A stretch of 64,000 nucleotides of DNA from positions 1-64,000 of the forward strand of contig CAILAZ010000309.1 of the NCBI GenBank assembly GCA_903832295.1, read 5' to 3'. This DNA comes from an uncultured Acidobacteriota bacterium (GTDB lineage Bacteria; Acidobacteriota; Terriglobia; Terriglobales; Acidobacteriaceae). Positions within the stretch are counted from its first letter, which is position 1. The number at the start of each line of letters is the position of its first letter. Below, in pieces: positions 51,272 through 60,321 of the stretch. Under the pieces are notes generated by a model. It saw nothing but the letters and a program-made list of their open reading frames with translations. It ran no database searches and was not told where the DNA came from. A program made the position numbers and the translations under genes.

Positions 51272-53281
51272 ATGAAAGAGAACACCATGGCCCGTCTTTA
51301 TTATGGAGTCTGGAACGGCTTGGTTCTAGACAATCGCGGCAGAAGCGCTGCGAGCGATCCTTTTTCCGAATTTGAGCGGTTTGGAGACTTCAACGAAGGA
51401 AACCCTATTCGCGCATTTTTCGGCGATTTGGGCTTTCTTGTTTTTGACCCAAAAGTGAGTCTTGTGGACGCTTTCTGGCGTTACCTGGACGAGGCGGCCA
51501 AACAGTCTTGCGGCAGATGCACGCCATGCCGAATGGGAACTGTGCTGGTGCGTGACTCGCTGGACCGGTTGCGCAAGGGGATGGTGCCGCAACTTGATTT
51601 CGAAGGTATTCGTGCCCTGGCGCAGCAGATGACAGAGACCTCGCTGTGCGGTCTTGGCCAGACCTGCGCCAAGGCGCTGCTGGGGGCGCTCGATCATTTC
51701 CGCGACCGACTTGAGGCCGAGGTCGCGACCCTCCGGGTTCCCGAGCAGAATGGCATGACGTACATGACGGCGCCATGCATCCAGGCCTGCCCTTCCAAGA
51801 TCAACGTGCCTCGCTACATTGACTACATCCGTGATGGAAAGCCAGAGCACTCCCTGGGAGTGATTCTGCAGAAGTACCCGATGGCCGCCACCTGCGGCCG
51901 GGTCTGCGTAAGATTCTGCGAGATGGCATGCAGGCGCAACCTGGTAGATCAGGCGGTGAGCATCAAGACGCTCAAGCGCTATGTCGCCGATCACCAGAAG
52001 GGAAAGCGGGAACTCCGTTTTAATGAAGACCTGATAGCCCATCCGTTGCCGGAAGATATGCGGGTCGCAGTAGTAGGAGCCGGACCGGCCGGAGTGTCTT
52101 GTGCCTATCACCTTCTACTCCGCGGCTATCACGTGGATATTCTGGAAGCCGGCGGCACAGCCGGTGGCATGGCGGCCATTGGAATTCCCGCCTATCGGCT
52201 TCCCAAAGATGTATTAAAATCCGAGACCGATATTATTACCGCACTCGGCGGGCGCTTCCTCTTCAAACAGGCTCTTGGACGAGAATATTCCGTGGATGAC
52301 CTGTTCCAGCGCGGCTACAAAGCAGTGTTCCTTGCGCTGGGATGCCAGCAGGGCACACGCTTGGGTGTGAAGGATGAGGATCCCACGCTTGCAGGCTATG
52401 AGGCGGGTATCGGATTCCTGCTGAAGGTTCACGACCACATTGCGGGGATCAAGATCACCAGATTGTCAGGCGAGGTTGTGGTGGTTGGCGGCGGAAACGT
52501 AGCAATGGATTGCGTGCGCTCCGCCCTGCGAATGGGTGCGGAAAAAGTGCACCTGGTGTATCGCCGCACCCGCGAGGACATGCCCGCCGACGAGGAAGAA
52601 ATCAAAGCAGCCGAAGAGGAAGGAGCAATTTTCCACTTTCTTTCCAATCCCGCAGCGGTGAAGTCCGAGGATGGCCGGGTGATTGGACTGGAACTGGTGA
52701 AGATGCGCTCGACCGATGCCGACGCGCAAGGAAGGCGCAACGTGCAGGCCATCCCTGGCACCGAACACTTTATGCCCTGCACGACACTGATTGCTGCCAT
52801 AGGACAGCAAGTACAAAGCGGTGTGATCCAATCTGGCGACGGAGTGACGATGAACCGCTGGAACTGCGTTGACGCCCAACCGATTAACCTGATGACATCA
52901 CGCCCGGGCGTCTTCGCCGGCGGTGACTGCGCATCCGGCCCCTCGACGTTGATTCATGCAATGGCAAACGGACTCCAGGCAGCGCGCTCGATTGACGACT
53001 GGATACAACTTGGGCAGGTACGCTTCTCGCCACGAGTGCGAATGCGACGAATCCTGAATGAACACAAGATGCTGAACTCTGATTGCGTTGATATTCCGGT
53101 GAAGTTGGAGTACCGCGTGCACCACCCGGAGTTGGACCCCGAAGTGCGCAAGTACATGTTCGAAGAAGTGGAACGTACGATCAGCCCTGAGGAGGCTTAT
53201 CACGAGGCCAAGCGCTGCATGCGCTGTTACCGGATCTACTCGGTCATCACCGAGCATCCCATTCCGGAAGGGGCGTCATAG
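51272..53281 (+). CDS. GltD-like NADPH flavoprotein with NuoF-type iron-sulfur domain
   Basis: The start is uncertain: ATG 51272 (GGGG close by) or 51287; the track start at 51212 lacks a ribosome site. Residues 50-165 match only the C-terminal cluster domain of NuoF (SCGRCTPCRMGT...CGLGQTC), without its FMN/NADH domain. The rest is GltD: cluster ligands APCIQACPSKINVPRYIDYI and CGRVCVRFCEMACRRN, FAD site VAVVGAGPAGVSC, NADPH site VVVVGGGNVAMDC with YRRTREDMPA, and GGDCASGPSTLIHAMANG. The tail has an extra CMRC pair. It probably links NAD(P)H to HydA, encoded 2 bp downstream. Confidence 0.88.
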   Translation: MKENTMARLYYGVWNGLVLDNRGRSAASDPFSEFERFGDFNEGNPIRAFFGDLGFLVFDPKVSLVDAFWRYLDEAAKQSCGRCTPCRMGTVLVRDSLDRLRKGMVPQLDFEGIRALAQQMTETSLCGLGQTCAKALLGALDHFRDRLEAEVATLRVPEQNGMTYMTAPCIQACPSKINVPRYIDYIRDGKPEHSLGVILQKYPMAATCGRVCVRFCEMACRRNLVDQAVSIKTLKRYVADHQKGKRELRFNEDLIAHPLPEDMRVAVVGAGPAGVSCAYHLLLRGYHVDILEAGGTAGGMAAIGIPAYRLPKDVLKSETDIITALGGRFLFKQALGREYSVDDLFQRGYKAVFLALGCQQGTRLGVKDEDPTLAGYEAGIGFLLKVHDHIAGIKITRLSGEVVVVGGGNVAMDCVRSALRMGAEKVHLVYRRTREDMPADEEEIKAAEEEGAIFHFLSNPAAVKSEDGRVIGLELVKMRSTDADAQGRRNVQAIPGTEHFMPCTTLIAAIGQQVQSGVIQSGDGVTMNRWNCVDAQPINLMTSRPGVFAGGDCASGPSTLIHAMANGLQAARSIDDWIQLGQVRFSPRVRMRRILNEHKMLNSDCVDIPVKLEYRVHHPELDPEVRKYMFEEVERTISPEEAYHEAKRCMRCYRIYSVITEHPIPEGAS

Positions 53282-53283
53282 CC

Positions 53284-55116
53284 ATGAATTCCTATACCGT
53301 CGAACCCTCTGCGCTGATAAAGGCCTCCATCAACGGACAAGCGGTTACCGCCGAAGCAAATGAGACGATTCTGAGTTGCGCACGGCGGCATCAGATACAC
53401 ATTCCCACGTTATGCGAGATGCAGGATATTGACCATGCGCCCGGTACGTGCAGGGTGTGCCTCGTCGAGATCCATATGCCTGGCCGCGAACAACCCCAGA
53501 CCGTTACCAGTTGCAATACCCCGGTACATGATGGAATGGAGATTCAGACCCGCACGCCTCGGATCCGCGAGATGCAGCGGTTGCAGGTGGAACTTCTGTT
53601 GGCTGACCACAACCAGGACTGCGCCACCTGCGTTCGCCATGGAAACTGTGAATTGCAGGACGTGTGTCAGTTTGTTGGACTCCAGTCAAACCGCTTCTTT
53701 GATCCAGTTCGCGTGGCTTCAAGGAAGGTGGACCGCACCTCGCCCGCGCTGATCCGCGACATGACCAAGTGCATCCGATGCCAACGTTGTGTTGCACTCT
53801 GCCGCGACGGACAGGGAGTGGACGCACTGGTGATTACCGGGACCGGGCAGGACACCGCTGTGGGATTGCATTATGGGCCATCGCAGAAGGATTCCACTTG
53901 TGTCACCTGCGGACAGTGCGTGCTGGTGTGCCCGACCGGAGCGCTGGGCGCGCGCGATGAGACCGACGCAGCTCTCGATATGCTGTATGACCCAGAGATC
54001 ATCACGGTGTTTCAGTTTGCGCCCGCTGTGCGTGTTGGCTTCGGCGAAGAATTCGGAATGCCCCCGGGAAGCAACGTTGAAGGAGAGATCATCAGCGCGT
54101 TGCGCCAGATGGGCGCAGACATCGTGCTCGACACGAACTTTGCCGCCGATGTCGTGATCATGGAGGAGAGCACTGAGTTGCTGCGGCATCTCTCGGCCAA
54201 CCGGCGTCCGACCTTTACTTCGTGCTGCCCGGCGTGGATTAACTTCGCCGAGCGCCACTATCCCGATATCCTGCCATTGCTGTCGTCAACCAAGTCTCCG
54301 CAGCAGTGCCTAGGGAAGATTGCCAAGACGTATCTACCCGAACGCATGGGCCTTGATCCTGCGCGAATCCGCGTCATCTCAATCATGCCCTGCACCGCGA
54401 AGAAGGATGAACGGGTGCGCGGACAACTCGCCGAGAACGGCGTGCCCGAGGTGGATCTGGTGTTGACCACCCGCGAATTTGCGCGGCTGTTGAAACGCCA
54501 GGGGATCAATCTTGCCACGCTCGAAAAATCCACATTCGACAATCCCTACATGACGAACTATTCGGGTGCGGGCGCAATCTTCGGGACCACTGGCGGCGTG
54601 ATGGAAGCGGCAGTGCGAACCATGTACAAGACCGTAACCGGCAAGGAACTGGATCAGATGGAGCTGACGCAACTGCGCGGCTTCGAGGGAATCCGGTCAG
54701 CCACGGTGCAGGTTGGCGACCTTGAAGTAAAGGTGGCCATGTGCCACGGGCTGAAGTCGGCGCGCGAAATCGTTGAGGCCGTCCGCGCCGGAACTGTTGA
54801 TTTTGACTTCATCGAGATCATGGCCTGTCCTGGAGGGTGCGTGGACGGAGGCGGCACTCTGCGATCCAAGAAGGCGTATCGTCCGTTCGCAGCGAAACGA
54901 CGCGAGACCATGTTCGCCATCGACCGGAATGCAAAAATCCGCCAATCGCATAACAATCCGCAGGTGAAGGCACTCTACGAAAACTTCCTGGAGCACCCTT
55001 ATTCGGAAAAAGCTCACCACTTGCTCCATACGTACTACACAGATCGCCACATCAACATGGTGCGGACGGTGAAGGAAATCTGGAACGAGATTACGATGAG
55101 CACGATGGTGTACTGA
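53284..55116 (+). CDS. hydA: [FeFe] hydrogenase catalytic subunit
   Basis: 610 residues with a full set of relay clusters: plant-type [2Fe-2S] (C44, C56, C59, C77), the His-liganded cluster (H109, C113, C116, C122), and two [4Fe-4S] (CIRCQRCVALC 163-173 and CVTCGQCVLVC 206-216). The H-cluster motifs are TSCCPAW (C314, C315), MPCTAKKDE (C370) and MACPGGCVDGGG (C515, C519), so it should be active. The small C-terminal domain is present. No HydC/NuoE-like thioredoxin-fold subunit is encoded nearby. Cytoplasmic. GGAAGGGG precedes the ATG. Confidence 0.96.
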   Translation: MNSYTVEPSALIKASINGQAVTAEANETILSCARRHQIHIPTLCEMQDIDHAPGTCRVCLVEIHMPGREQPQTVTSCNTPVHDGMEIQTRTPRIREMQRLQVELLLADHNQDCATCVRHGNCELQDVCQFVGLQSNRFFDPVRVASRKVDRTSPALIRDMTKCIRCQRCVALCRDGQGVDALVITGTGQDTAVGLHYGPSQKDSTCVTCGQCVLVCPTGALGARDETDAALDMLYDPEIITVFQFAPAVRVGFGEEFGMPPGSNVEGEIISALRQMGADIVLDTNFAADVVIMEESTELLRHLSANRRPTFTSCCPAWINFAERHYPDILPLLSSTKSPQQCLGKIAKTYLPERMGLDPARIRVISIMPCTAKKDERVRGQLAENGVPEVDLVLTTREFARLLKRQGINLATLEKSTFDNPYMTNYSGAGAIFGTTGGVMEAAVRTMYKTVTGKELDQMELTQLRGFEGIRSATVQVGDLEVKVAMCHGLKSAREIVEAVRAGTVDFDFIEIMACPGGCVDGGGTLRSKKAYRPFAAKRRETMFAIDRNAKIRQSHNNPQVKALYENFLEHPYSEKAHHLLHTYYTDRHINMVRTVKEIWNEITMSTMVY

Positions 55117-55138
55117 CAAAGGGAAGAACTATCTTCAT

Positions 55139-55169
55139 AAAAGGAGGCCATGAAAAATGGCTTCCTTTT
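55139..55169 (+). terminator. Terminator after hydA
   Basis: AAAAGGAGGCCAT-(GAAAA)-ATGGCTTCCTTTT, a 13-bp stem with one G-T pair, ending in TTTT, 22 bp after the stop. Confidence 0.85.
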
Positions 55170-55219
55170 ATGTTTGGAACTGGCCAACACAACTTCTCGC
55201 AATTATGCGACATTGAGAT

Positions 55220-56143
55220 ATGGCACAGGTTCCAAGCCGGCGACAATTTGCTGCGGGATATGGCGCCTGCGCGCTCGCAAGTTGCTTGTGGGGAACCGGT
55301 TTCTACTTCGGAAAGATCGCGCTGACGCAGATGAGCGTGGCGCACATGGTGCTCTACCGATTTCTGTTTGCCTGCGTAGCCTTGCTGCCCCTGGTGTGGA
55401 GACATCCGGCACGGTTCGGCGCGAGTGAGTGGCGGGTGCTGATCCTGGCATCGTTTCTGGGCGTACCCGTGCAGTTTCTGGTTCAGTTCTATGGGCTTTC
55501 GCTGACCACGGTTTCCCATGCCTCCATGATGGTGGGAACGATGCCGGTGCTGCTGGCGGTTGCTGCCTCGCTGTTCGCTCATGAACGGCTGGACGTGATG
55601 GGATGGATGGCGCTGGGCGCCTCCACGCTCGGAGTTGGCCTGATCGCGCTGGGGGGAACTCCGGCGATTTCGGATGGACGCGGGCCAAGTGTGGCGGGCG
55701 ATTTGCTGGTGGTGCTTTCCCTAGTGATTGCGCTTGGCTGGATTCTGCTGAACAAACGTCTGCTGGAGAAGCATCCACCCGTGGTGGTTACCGCCTATGG
55801 GCTGCTGAGCGGAGCGGCGATGCTGGCGGTGGTGGTTCTCACGACGCGCGGGGCACCGCCGGTTTACAGCGTGAGTGGACGAGCATGGATGGCTCTTGCA
55901 GCAAGCGGAGTGCTTTGCACTGCATGCACTACGTTGCTGTGGAATTGGGGAATTCAGCGGGTGCCGGCTTCTCGCGCTGGGGTGTTCCTGAACCTCGAAC
56001 CTGCTGTTGGTTCCATCCTTGGCATTCAATTGCTTGGGGACCGGCTAGGACCTTTCGCGTGGATCGGAGGAGGGCTGATCGTGGCTGCTGCGGCAACGCT
56101 GACAACACGCGGCCACACGGAGGTTGCCGCCATTCTGGAATAG
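55220..56143 (+). CDS. EamA/DMT-family transporter
   Basis: A 307-residue protein with ten predicted helices in two EamA halves (ASCLWGTGFYFGKIAL at the start; LNLEPAVGSILGIQLLGDRLGP near the end). The family exports or exchanges amino acids, nucleotides or other metabolites. The substrate is unknown. It follows the hydA terminator, so it is probably a separate unit. The ribosome site before the ATG is weak. Confidence 0.88.
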   Translation: MAQVPSRRQFAAGYGACALASCLWGTGFYFGKIALTQMSVAHMVLYRFLFACVALLPLVWRHPARFGASEWRVLILASFLGVPVQFLVQFYGLSLTTVSHASMMVGTMPVLLAVAASLFAHERLDVMGWMALGASTLGVGLIALGGTPAISDGRGPSVAGDLLVVLSLVIALGWILLNKRLLEKHPPVVVTAYGLLSGAAMLAVVVLTTRGAPPVYSVSGRAWMALAASGVLCTACTTLLWNWGIQRVPASRAGVFLNLEPAVGSILGIQLLGDRLGPFAWIGGGLIVAAAATLTTRGHTEVAAILE

Positions 56144-56258
56144 TCCAAGTCATGCACGACCACCTACTTCATCCAGGGATCTTCCGGTATTCCCGGGACG
56201 CTTCACACCAAGCCCCCCACTCAGCCACAACCTGTCCGATCCAGAGGTCCTTGGAGGA

Positions 56259-57263
56259 TTATTCCTCTTCGCCTGTGGCGTGGGTCTGAACCGCCATCGC
56301 CCGGATAAATTTCCAAGCGCTTCGTACGATTTCATCCAACTCAGGATGTTCTGGGCGCCAGCCGAGTTCAGACCGAATTTTCTCGGAACTTGCAACCAGC
56401 GTTGCAGGGTCACCTGGGCGTCGCGGCTTCATTACTTCTGGAATAGGATGACCGGTCACCCGCCGCGCGCACTCGATGACTTCCCGTACGCTGAAGCCTT
56501 TGCCGCTGCCGAGGTTATAGATCAGTTGCAAGGGCTCCTGGGCAGAGCGTAGAGCGTCGAGTGCAAGCAGGTGTGCGCTTGCGAGGTCAGACACATGTAC
56601 ATAGTCGCGCACACAGGTTCCGTCAGGCGTATCGTAATCACCGCCAAAGATGTTAATGAAACTCCGTCTTCCGCTCGCTACCTGAAGCACCAGTGGAATC
56701 AGATGTGATTCCGGATCATGCTGCTCACCAAGCGTCCTGGTTGCGCCCGCAGCGTTGAAATAACGCAGGCTCGCATAAGAGAGTCCATGGATGCGATGGA
56801 ACCACGCGAGCATCTGTTCCACCATCAGCTTCGATTCGCCGTAAGCATTTGTCGGCAGAAGGGCGTCATTCTCTCGAATGGGAATGCGCCCGGGATTTCC
56901 GTAAAGCGCAGCCGTAGATGAGAACACAAAACGGCTCACGTGATGAGCGAGCATCGCCTCCAGCAGCGTGAGGGCATTTGCCGTGTTGTTGCGAAAAAAC
57001 TTCGCCGGATCGTGCATGGATTCGCCAGCCTCGATCCACGCAGCAAAATGCATTACTGCCGCAGGTTGATGCTCTCGAAAGGCATCGTCAAGCACGGCGC
57101 GGTCACCCACGTCTCCGATTACGAACTTGGCCGCCGGGGGGATCGCATCGCGATGCCCTTTACTCAGGTTGTCATAAACTACAACCTCGTGCCCCGCAGC
57201 CACAAGTTGCGCCGCGACGATGCCGCCGATGTACCCCGCACCGCCTGTGACAAGAACCTTCAT
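56259..57263 (-). CDS. galE: UDP-glucose 4-epimerase
   Basis: A 334-residue short-chain dehydrogenase-like epimerase. NAD site VTGGAGYIGG, catalytic pair SSTAALYG and YGESK, and NYFNAAG-like RYFNAAGA, then GTCVRDYVHVSDL. It interconverts UDP-glucose and UDP-galactose for surface glycans. It begins 7 bp after the upstream esterase-like gene on the same strand. Confidence 0.93.
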   Translation of the reverse strand: MKVLVTGGAGYIGGIVAAQLVAAGHEVVVYDNLSKGHRDAIPPAAKFVIGDVGDRAVLDDAFREHQPAAVMHFAAWIEAGESMHDPAKFFRNNTANALTLLEAMLAHHVSRFVFSSTAALYGNPGRIPIRENDALLPTNAYGESKLMVEQMLAWFHRIHGLSYASLRYFNAAGATRTLGEQHDPESHLIPLVLQVASGRRSFINIFGGDYDTPDGTCVRDYVHVSDLASAHLLALDALRSAQEPLQLIYNLGSGKGFSVREVIECARRVTGHPIPEVMKPRRPGDPATLVASSEKIRSELGWRPEHPELDEIVRSAWKFIRAMAVQTHATGEEE

Positions 57264-57270
57264 ATGCGTG

Positions 57271-59016
57271 CTAATACCGCCAACTGGTCAGGTCCGCACC
57301 CGCGGGAGCCGTCTTCGCAATTCGATCTAATATCTTATCCAGGTACATGGTGTTGTAATGCAGCCGAGTGAGATAGTTGGGACGCGACGGATCTCCATTC
57401 CAGCAGTGCTCCGCGCGGTCTCCATACTTCACCTCCCCGTCATAGGGCGGGTTGGTGGTGCTCTTCAGAAAATCCTCCATCTTATAGACAGCATCGTTCA
57501 AGAAATAGGTGTCGGCACTTCCGCAGTAAAGATGCAATTTCCCGCGCAGCTTCGGACCAAGCACCGACCAGTTCTTCTCGAGAATTGCCCGCAGATCGTA
57601 ATGTTCTCTCCAATAATCAGCAACCTCGTGGTTGATCGCACCCGTGCGCTTGTCGAAGATGGGCTTGGGATAACCGTCTTCTCCCACGGGTGAATAGACC
57701 GCCTGCCAGATGTCAAACTGTTCGCCAGAACGCCCGTGGCTGCCCAATGCAAGCTCGTATGCGTTGTTCTCCTCAAGGGTCAGTGTCGTGTGTCCCAGGT
57801 AGTCGCGCATGGCCGGTTGTGCCACCCGCTTGTGCGCACCCTCAATGAAGAATGCGTTCTTGTCGTGGTACAGATCAATCACCTCGTAGGAACTGAAGTC
57901 CACCGGGTCAGGACAAGCGCCAAAAGCCCCGTTGTAGTGATCGGGATAAAATATCTGTACCGCGAGAGCTTCCCAGCCCCCGGTGGATCCACCGTACATG
58001 AATCGCGCCCAGCCTGCTCCGATCGCCCGGAATTGCTTCTCGACCGCAGGCATCAACTCAGTTTCAATTGCGTCGCCGTAGGGACCGAGATTGGCCGAAT
58101 TCACTGCGTAAGAATCGTCGTAGTAGGGATTTGCATGCTGCACCTTAACGACCAGGAAGCGGGGAAACCCCGGTGATATCCACTGCTGGTAGTTCTTGTA
58201 GGACTCCTCCTGCTGAATCCTGTTGTAGCCCGAGATATGGAAACGCTCGCTATAATCCGGCTTCAGATTCGGATCAGGCGGTTCCGTACGGAAGTCGCTG
58301 AACTCACTCACAAAGTGGTCATGCGAGAGCAGTAAAGGAAAGTGCGCCTCGGGATGCGTGTCAAATCCTTCGGGCACCAGCACCAGCGCGGAGAGATACA
58401 TCGGCCGTCCCCAGAACTTGGTAAGCAACTGGCTCTGGATGCGGATGCGGCGAACGTACTTCGTGTCTTTCGGCTCGGGGATGGGCGGGATCACACGATC
58501 CAGCGCTACTTTGAAGGATGTGCTGCCTTTACCGATCACGACCTTCTCAGGCTTGCTGTAAAGGTTCCCTGGTGCGAGATTCCAGTGCTGGCCTTCACCC
58601 CGGTCCATCGGAAGCCTGACGGTCTTGCCGTCAGAACGGTGAAAGGTCTCATACACATGAAGTACCGCCTGCATGTAGTACTCGCCCGGAGGCAGATCGC
58701 GCAAACTGCGAACCGGGTATCCATCCGCTCGCTCATCGACAACTACCGGCTGCCCCGGCTGGAGTCCTTCGACATCCACACCAAAGATGAGCTGTGAGGC
58801 TGGAGTGTCGTCGATCTGATTGCGAGGTTCATCTCCGGGATCGGTCGAGAGCAGCAGATACATGCGGCCATCGAGCGCGCGGGCACTGCTGCTGACGGGA
58901 AAGCTGATCGAGAATTTTGCGAAGTTGTCCGGTTCCGACTGTGCGAAAGCCAAAGCGGACACCGTCAGAGCAGAAGCAAACAGCATGCGAAGGAAGAACC
59001 GTGCGCCTGAGGCCAT
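57271..59016 (-). CDS. Exported esterase-like alpha/beta hydrolase
   Basis: A 581-residue protein with a signal peptide (FFLRMLFASALTVSALAFA). The first 180 residues form a beta-rich domain. The remainder has a hydrolase fold with the nucleophile elbow MYGGSTGGWEAL (near 350) in place of the usual GxSxG context, and a late GDRAEHCWNGD block that may provide the His. It resembles the large putative secreted esterases of acidobacteria. The substrate is unknown. Probably co-transcribed with galE. Confidence 0.75.
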   Translation of the reverse strand: MASGARFFLRMLFASALTVSALAFAQSEPDNFAKFSISFPVSSSARALDGRMYLLLSTDPGDEPRNQIDDTPASQLIFGVDVEGLQPGQPVVVDERADGYPVRSLRDLPPGEYYMQAVLHVYETFHRSDGKTVRLPMDRGEGQHWNLAPGNLYSKPEKVVIGKGSTSFKVALDRVIPPIPEPKDTKYVRRIRIQSQLLTKFWGRPMYLSALVLVPEGFDTHPEAHFPLLLSHDHFVSEFSDFRTEPPDPNLKPDYSERFHISGYNRIQQEESYKNYQQWISPGFPRFLVVKVQHANPYYDDSYAVNSANLGPYGDAIETELMPAVEKQFRAIGAGWARFMYGGSTGGWEALAVQIFYPDHYNGAFGACPDPVDFSSYEVIDLYHDKNAFFIEGAHKRVAQPAMRDYLGHTTLTLEENNAYELALGSHGRSGEQFDIWQAVYSPVGEDGYPKPIFDKRTGAINHEVADYWREHYDLRAILEKNWSVLGPKLRGKLHLYCGSADTYFLNDAVYKMEDFLKSTTNPPYDGEVKYGDRAEHCWNGDPSRPNYLTRLHYNTMYLDKILDRIAKTAPAGADLTSWRY

Positions 59017-59212
59017 GCGATAGTCTAACTCTCCTGAGCGGAAGTTTGTTCACCACTTTTCAGCGGTGCACGCCGTCGTACCCAGCTCCAAAATTTCCTG
59101 GGACAGCCCTGCTCATCTGGCACCTCCCAGCCTCTCTCCGGGCATCCCAACCAATCTCCACGGACATTTCGAGCAGTCAATCCAATCAACCAGCAGTATG
59201 AGGAGATTCTCA

Positions 59213-60073
59213 ATGCCTTACATCAGCGTTGGCGAGGAAAATTCAGGCAAGATCGATTTGTATTATGAGGACCACGGCAAAGGAAACCCAGTAGTCTTAA
59301 TCCACGGGTGGCCGTTGAGCGGCGCCTCCTGGGAAAGGCAGTTGCCGGCTCTGCTGGAGGCTGGCCATCGGGTCATCACCTATGATCGGAGGGGTTTTGG
59401 CCGATCCAGTCAGCCCTCCCGCGGCTACGACTATGACACGCTTGCCACAGATCTGAATGCGCTCATGTCACGGCTCGAGTTGAGAGATGCCACTCTGATT
59501 GGCTTTTCCATGGGCGGAGGCGAGGTGGCCCGTTACCTTGGAACTCACGGCAAGCAGCGTGTGCACTCAGCGGTATTCATTTCCGCAATCCCACCTTTTC
59601 TACTGAAAACCAGCGACAACCCGGAAGGAGTGGACAAGTCAGTTTTTGAGGGAATCAGAAAGGGACTCTCCGCCGACCGTCCGGCATTCCTCGCGCAGTT
59701 CCTGGCGGATTTCTACAATGTGGACACATTGGGTGGGAAGCAAATATCGCAGCAGGCGGTGCAGGCAAGCTGGAACATCGCTGCCATGGCCTCACCAATC
59801 GGCACTCTCGAGTGTGTCCAATCCTGGCTCACTGATTTCCGGAAGGACCTCCAGAGCATTCAAGTTCCCACTCTCGTACTTCATGGAGATGCCGACCGCA
59901 TACTTCCCATTGCCTCCACAGGAAAACGAACGCCAGAGTTCGTTAAAGGAAGCAAATTGGTTGTTATCCAGGGAGGACCCCACGGGCTCACCTGGACACA
60001 TGCCAACCAGGTGAATCAGGCTTTACTCGATTTCCTTCAGCAGAACAAGGCCGCACGGAAGGACGCCGCCTGA
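59213..60073 (+). CDS. Alpha/beta hydrolase (chloroperoxidase/esterase type)
   Basis: I start at MPYISVGEENSGKIDLYYEDHG, preceded by GAGGAG at an ideal distance, and not at the track start 49 codons earlier. The 286-residue protein has the oxyanion motif LIHGWPLSG, nucleophile elbow GFSMGGGEVARY (Ser near 98), the Asp in LHGDADRILP and the His in GGPHGLTWTH. It belongs to the cofactor-free haloperoxidase/arylesterase group. The natural reaction is usually ester or lactone hydrolysis. Cytoplasmic. Confidence 0.9.
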   Translation: MPYISVGEENSGKIDLYYEDHGKGNPVVLIHGWPLSGASWERQLPALLEAGHRVITYDRRGFGRSSQPSRGYDYDTLATDLNALMSRLELRDATLIGFSMGGGEVARYLGTHGKQRVHSAVFISAIPPFLLKTSDNPEGVDKSVFEGIRKGLSADRPAFLAQFLADFYNVDTLGGKQISQQAVQASWNIAAMASPIGTLECVQSWLTDFRKDLQSIQVPTLVLHGDADRILPIASTGKRTPEFVKGSKLVVIQGGPHGLTWTHANQVNQALLDFLQQNKAARKDAA

Positions 60074-60081
60074 CGCTGGCT

Positions 60082-60150
60082 CTAAGGTGGTGTGGCGTCG
60101 GTTCACCTTTTCCACCTAAGGTATTCCTCGGGAAAGACCTTAGTCCTAAG
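60082..60150 (+). promoter_or_regulatory. CTAAGGT repeat and hairpin before the second lldP
   Basis: CTAAGGT occurs at 60082 and 60116, and its inverse ACCTTAG at 60137..60143; another CCTAAG follows at 60145. The pair 60116..60143 forms a hairpin with an inner TTCC/GGAA stem. It may end the hydrolase transcript or be a binding site controlling lldP. It does not resemble the TTGT-N3-ACAA operator of the first lldP. Confidence 0.45.
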
Positions 60151-60321
60151 ACACTGCGAAGGTCCAGCGCACTCCCCTGCTTGCGGTATTTTTCGCTACA
60201 CAGGCAACCGAGTGCGCTTATTTGCGTCAATCGCCGCCTTGCTCTGTGATATAACCGTCGGACTTTATCTCACCGCAGCGGCAGTTGAAGCGGAGAGTTT
60301 CGATTGGTTTCAGGAGGATAT

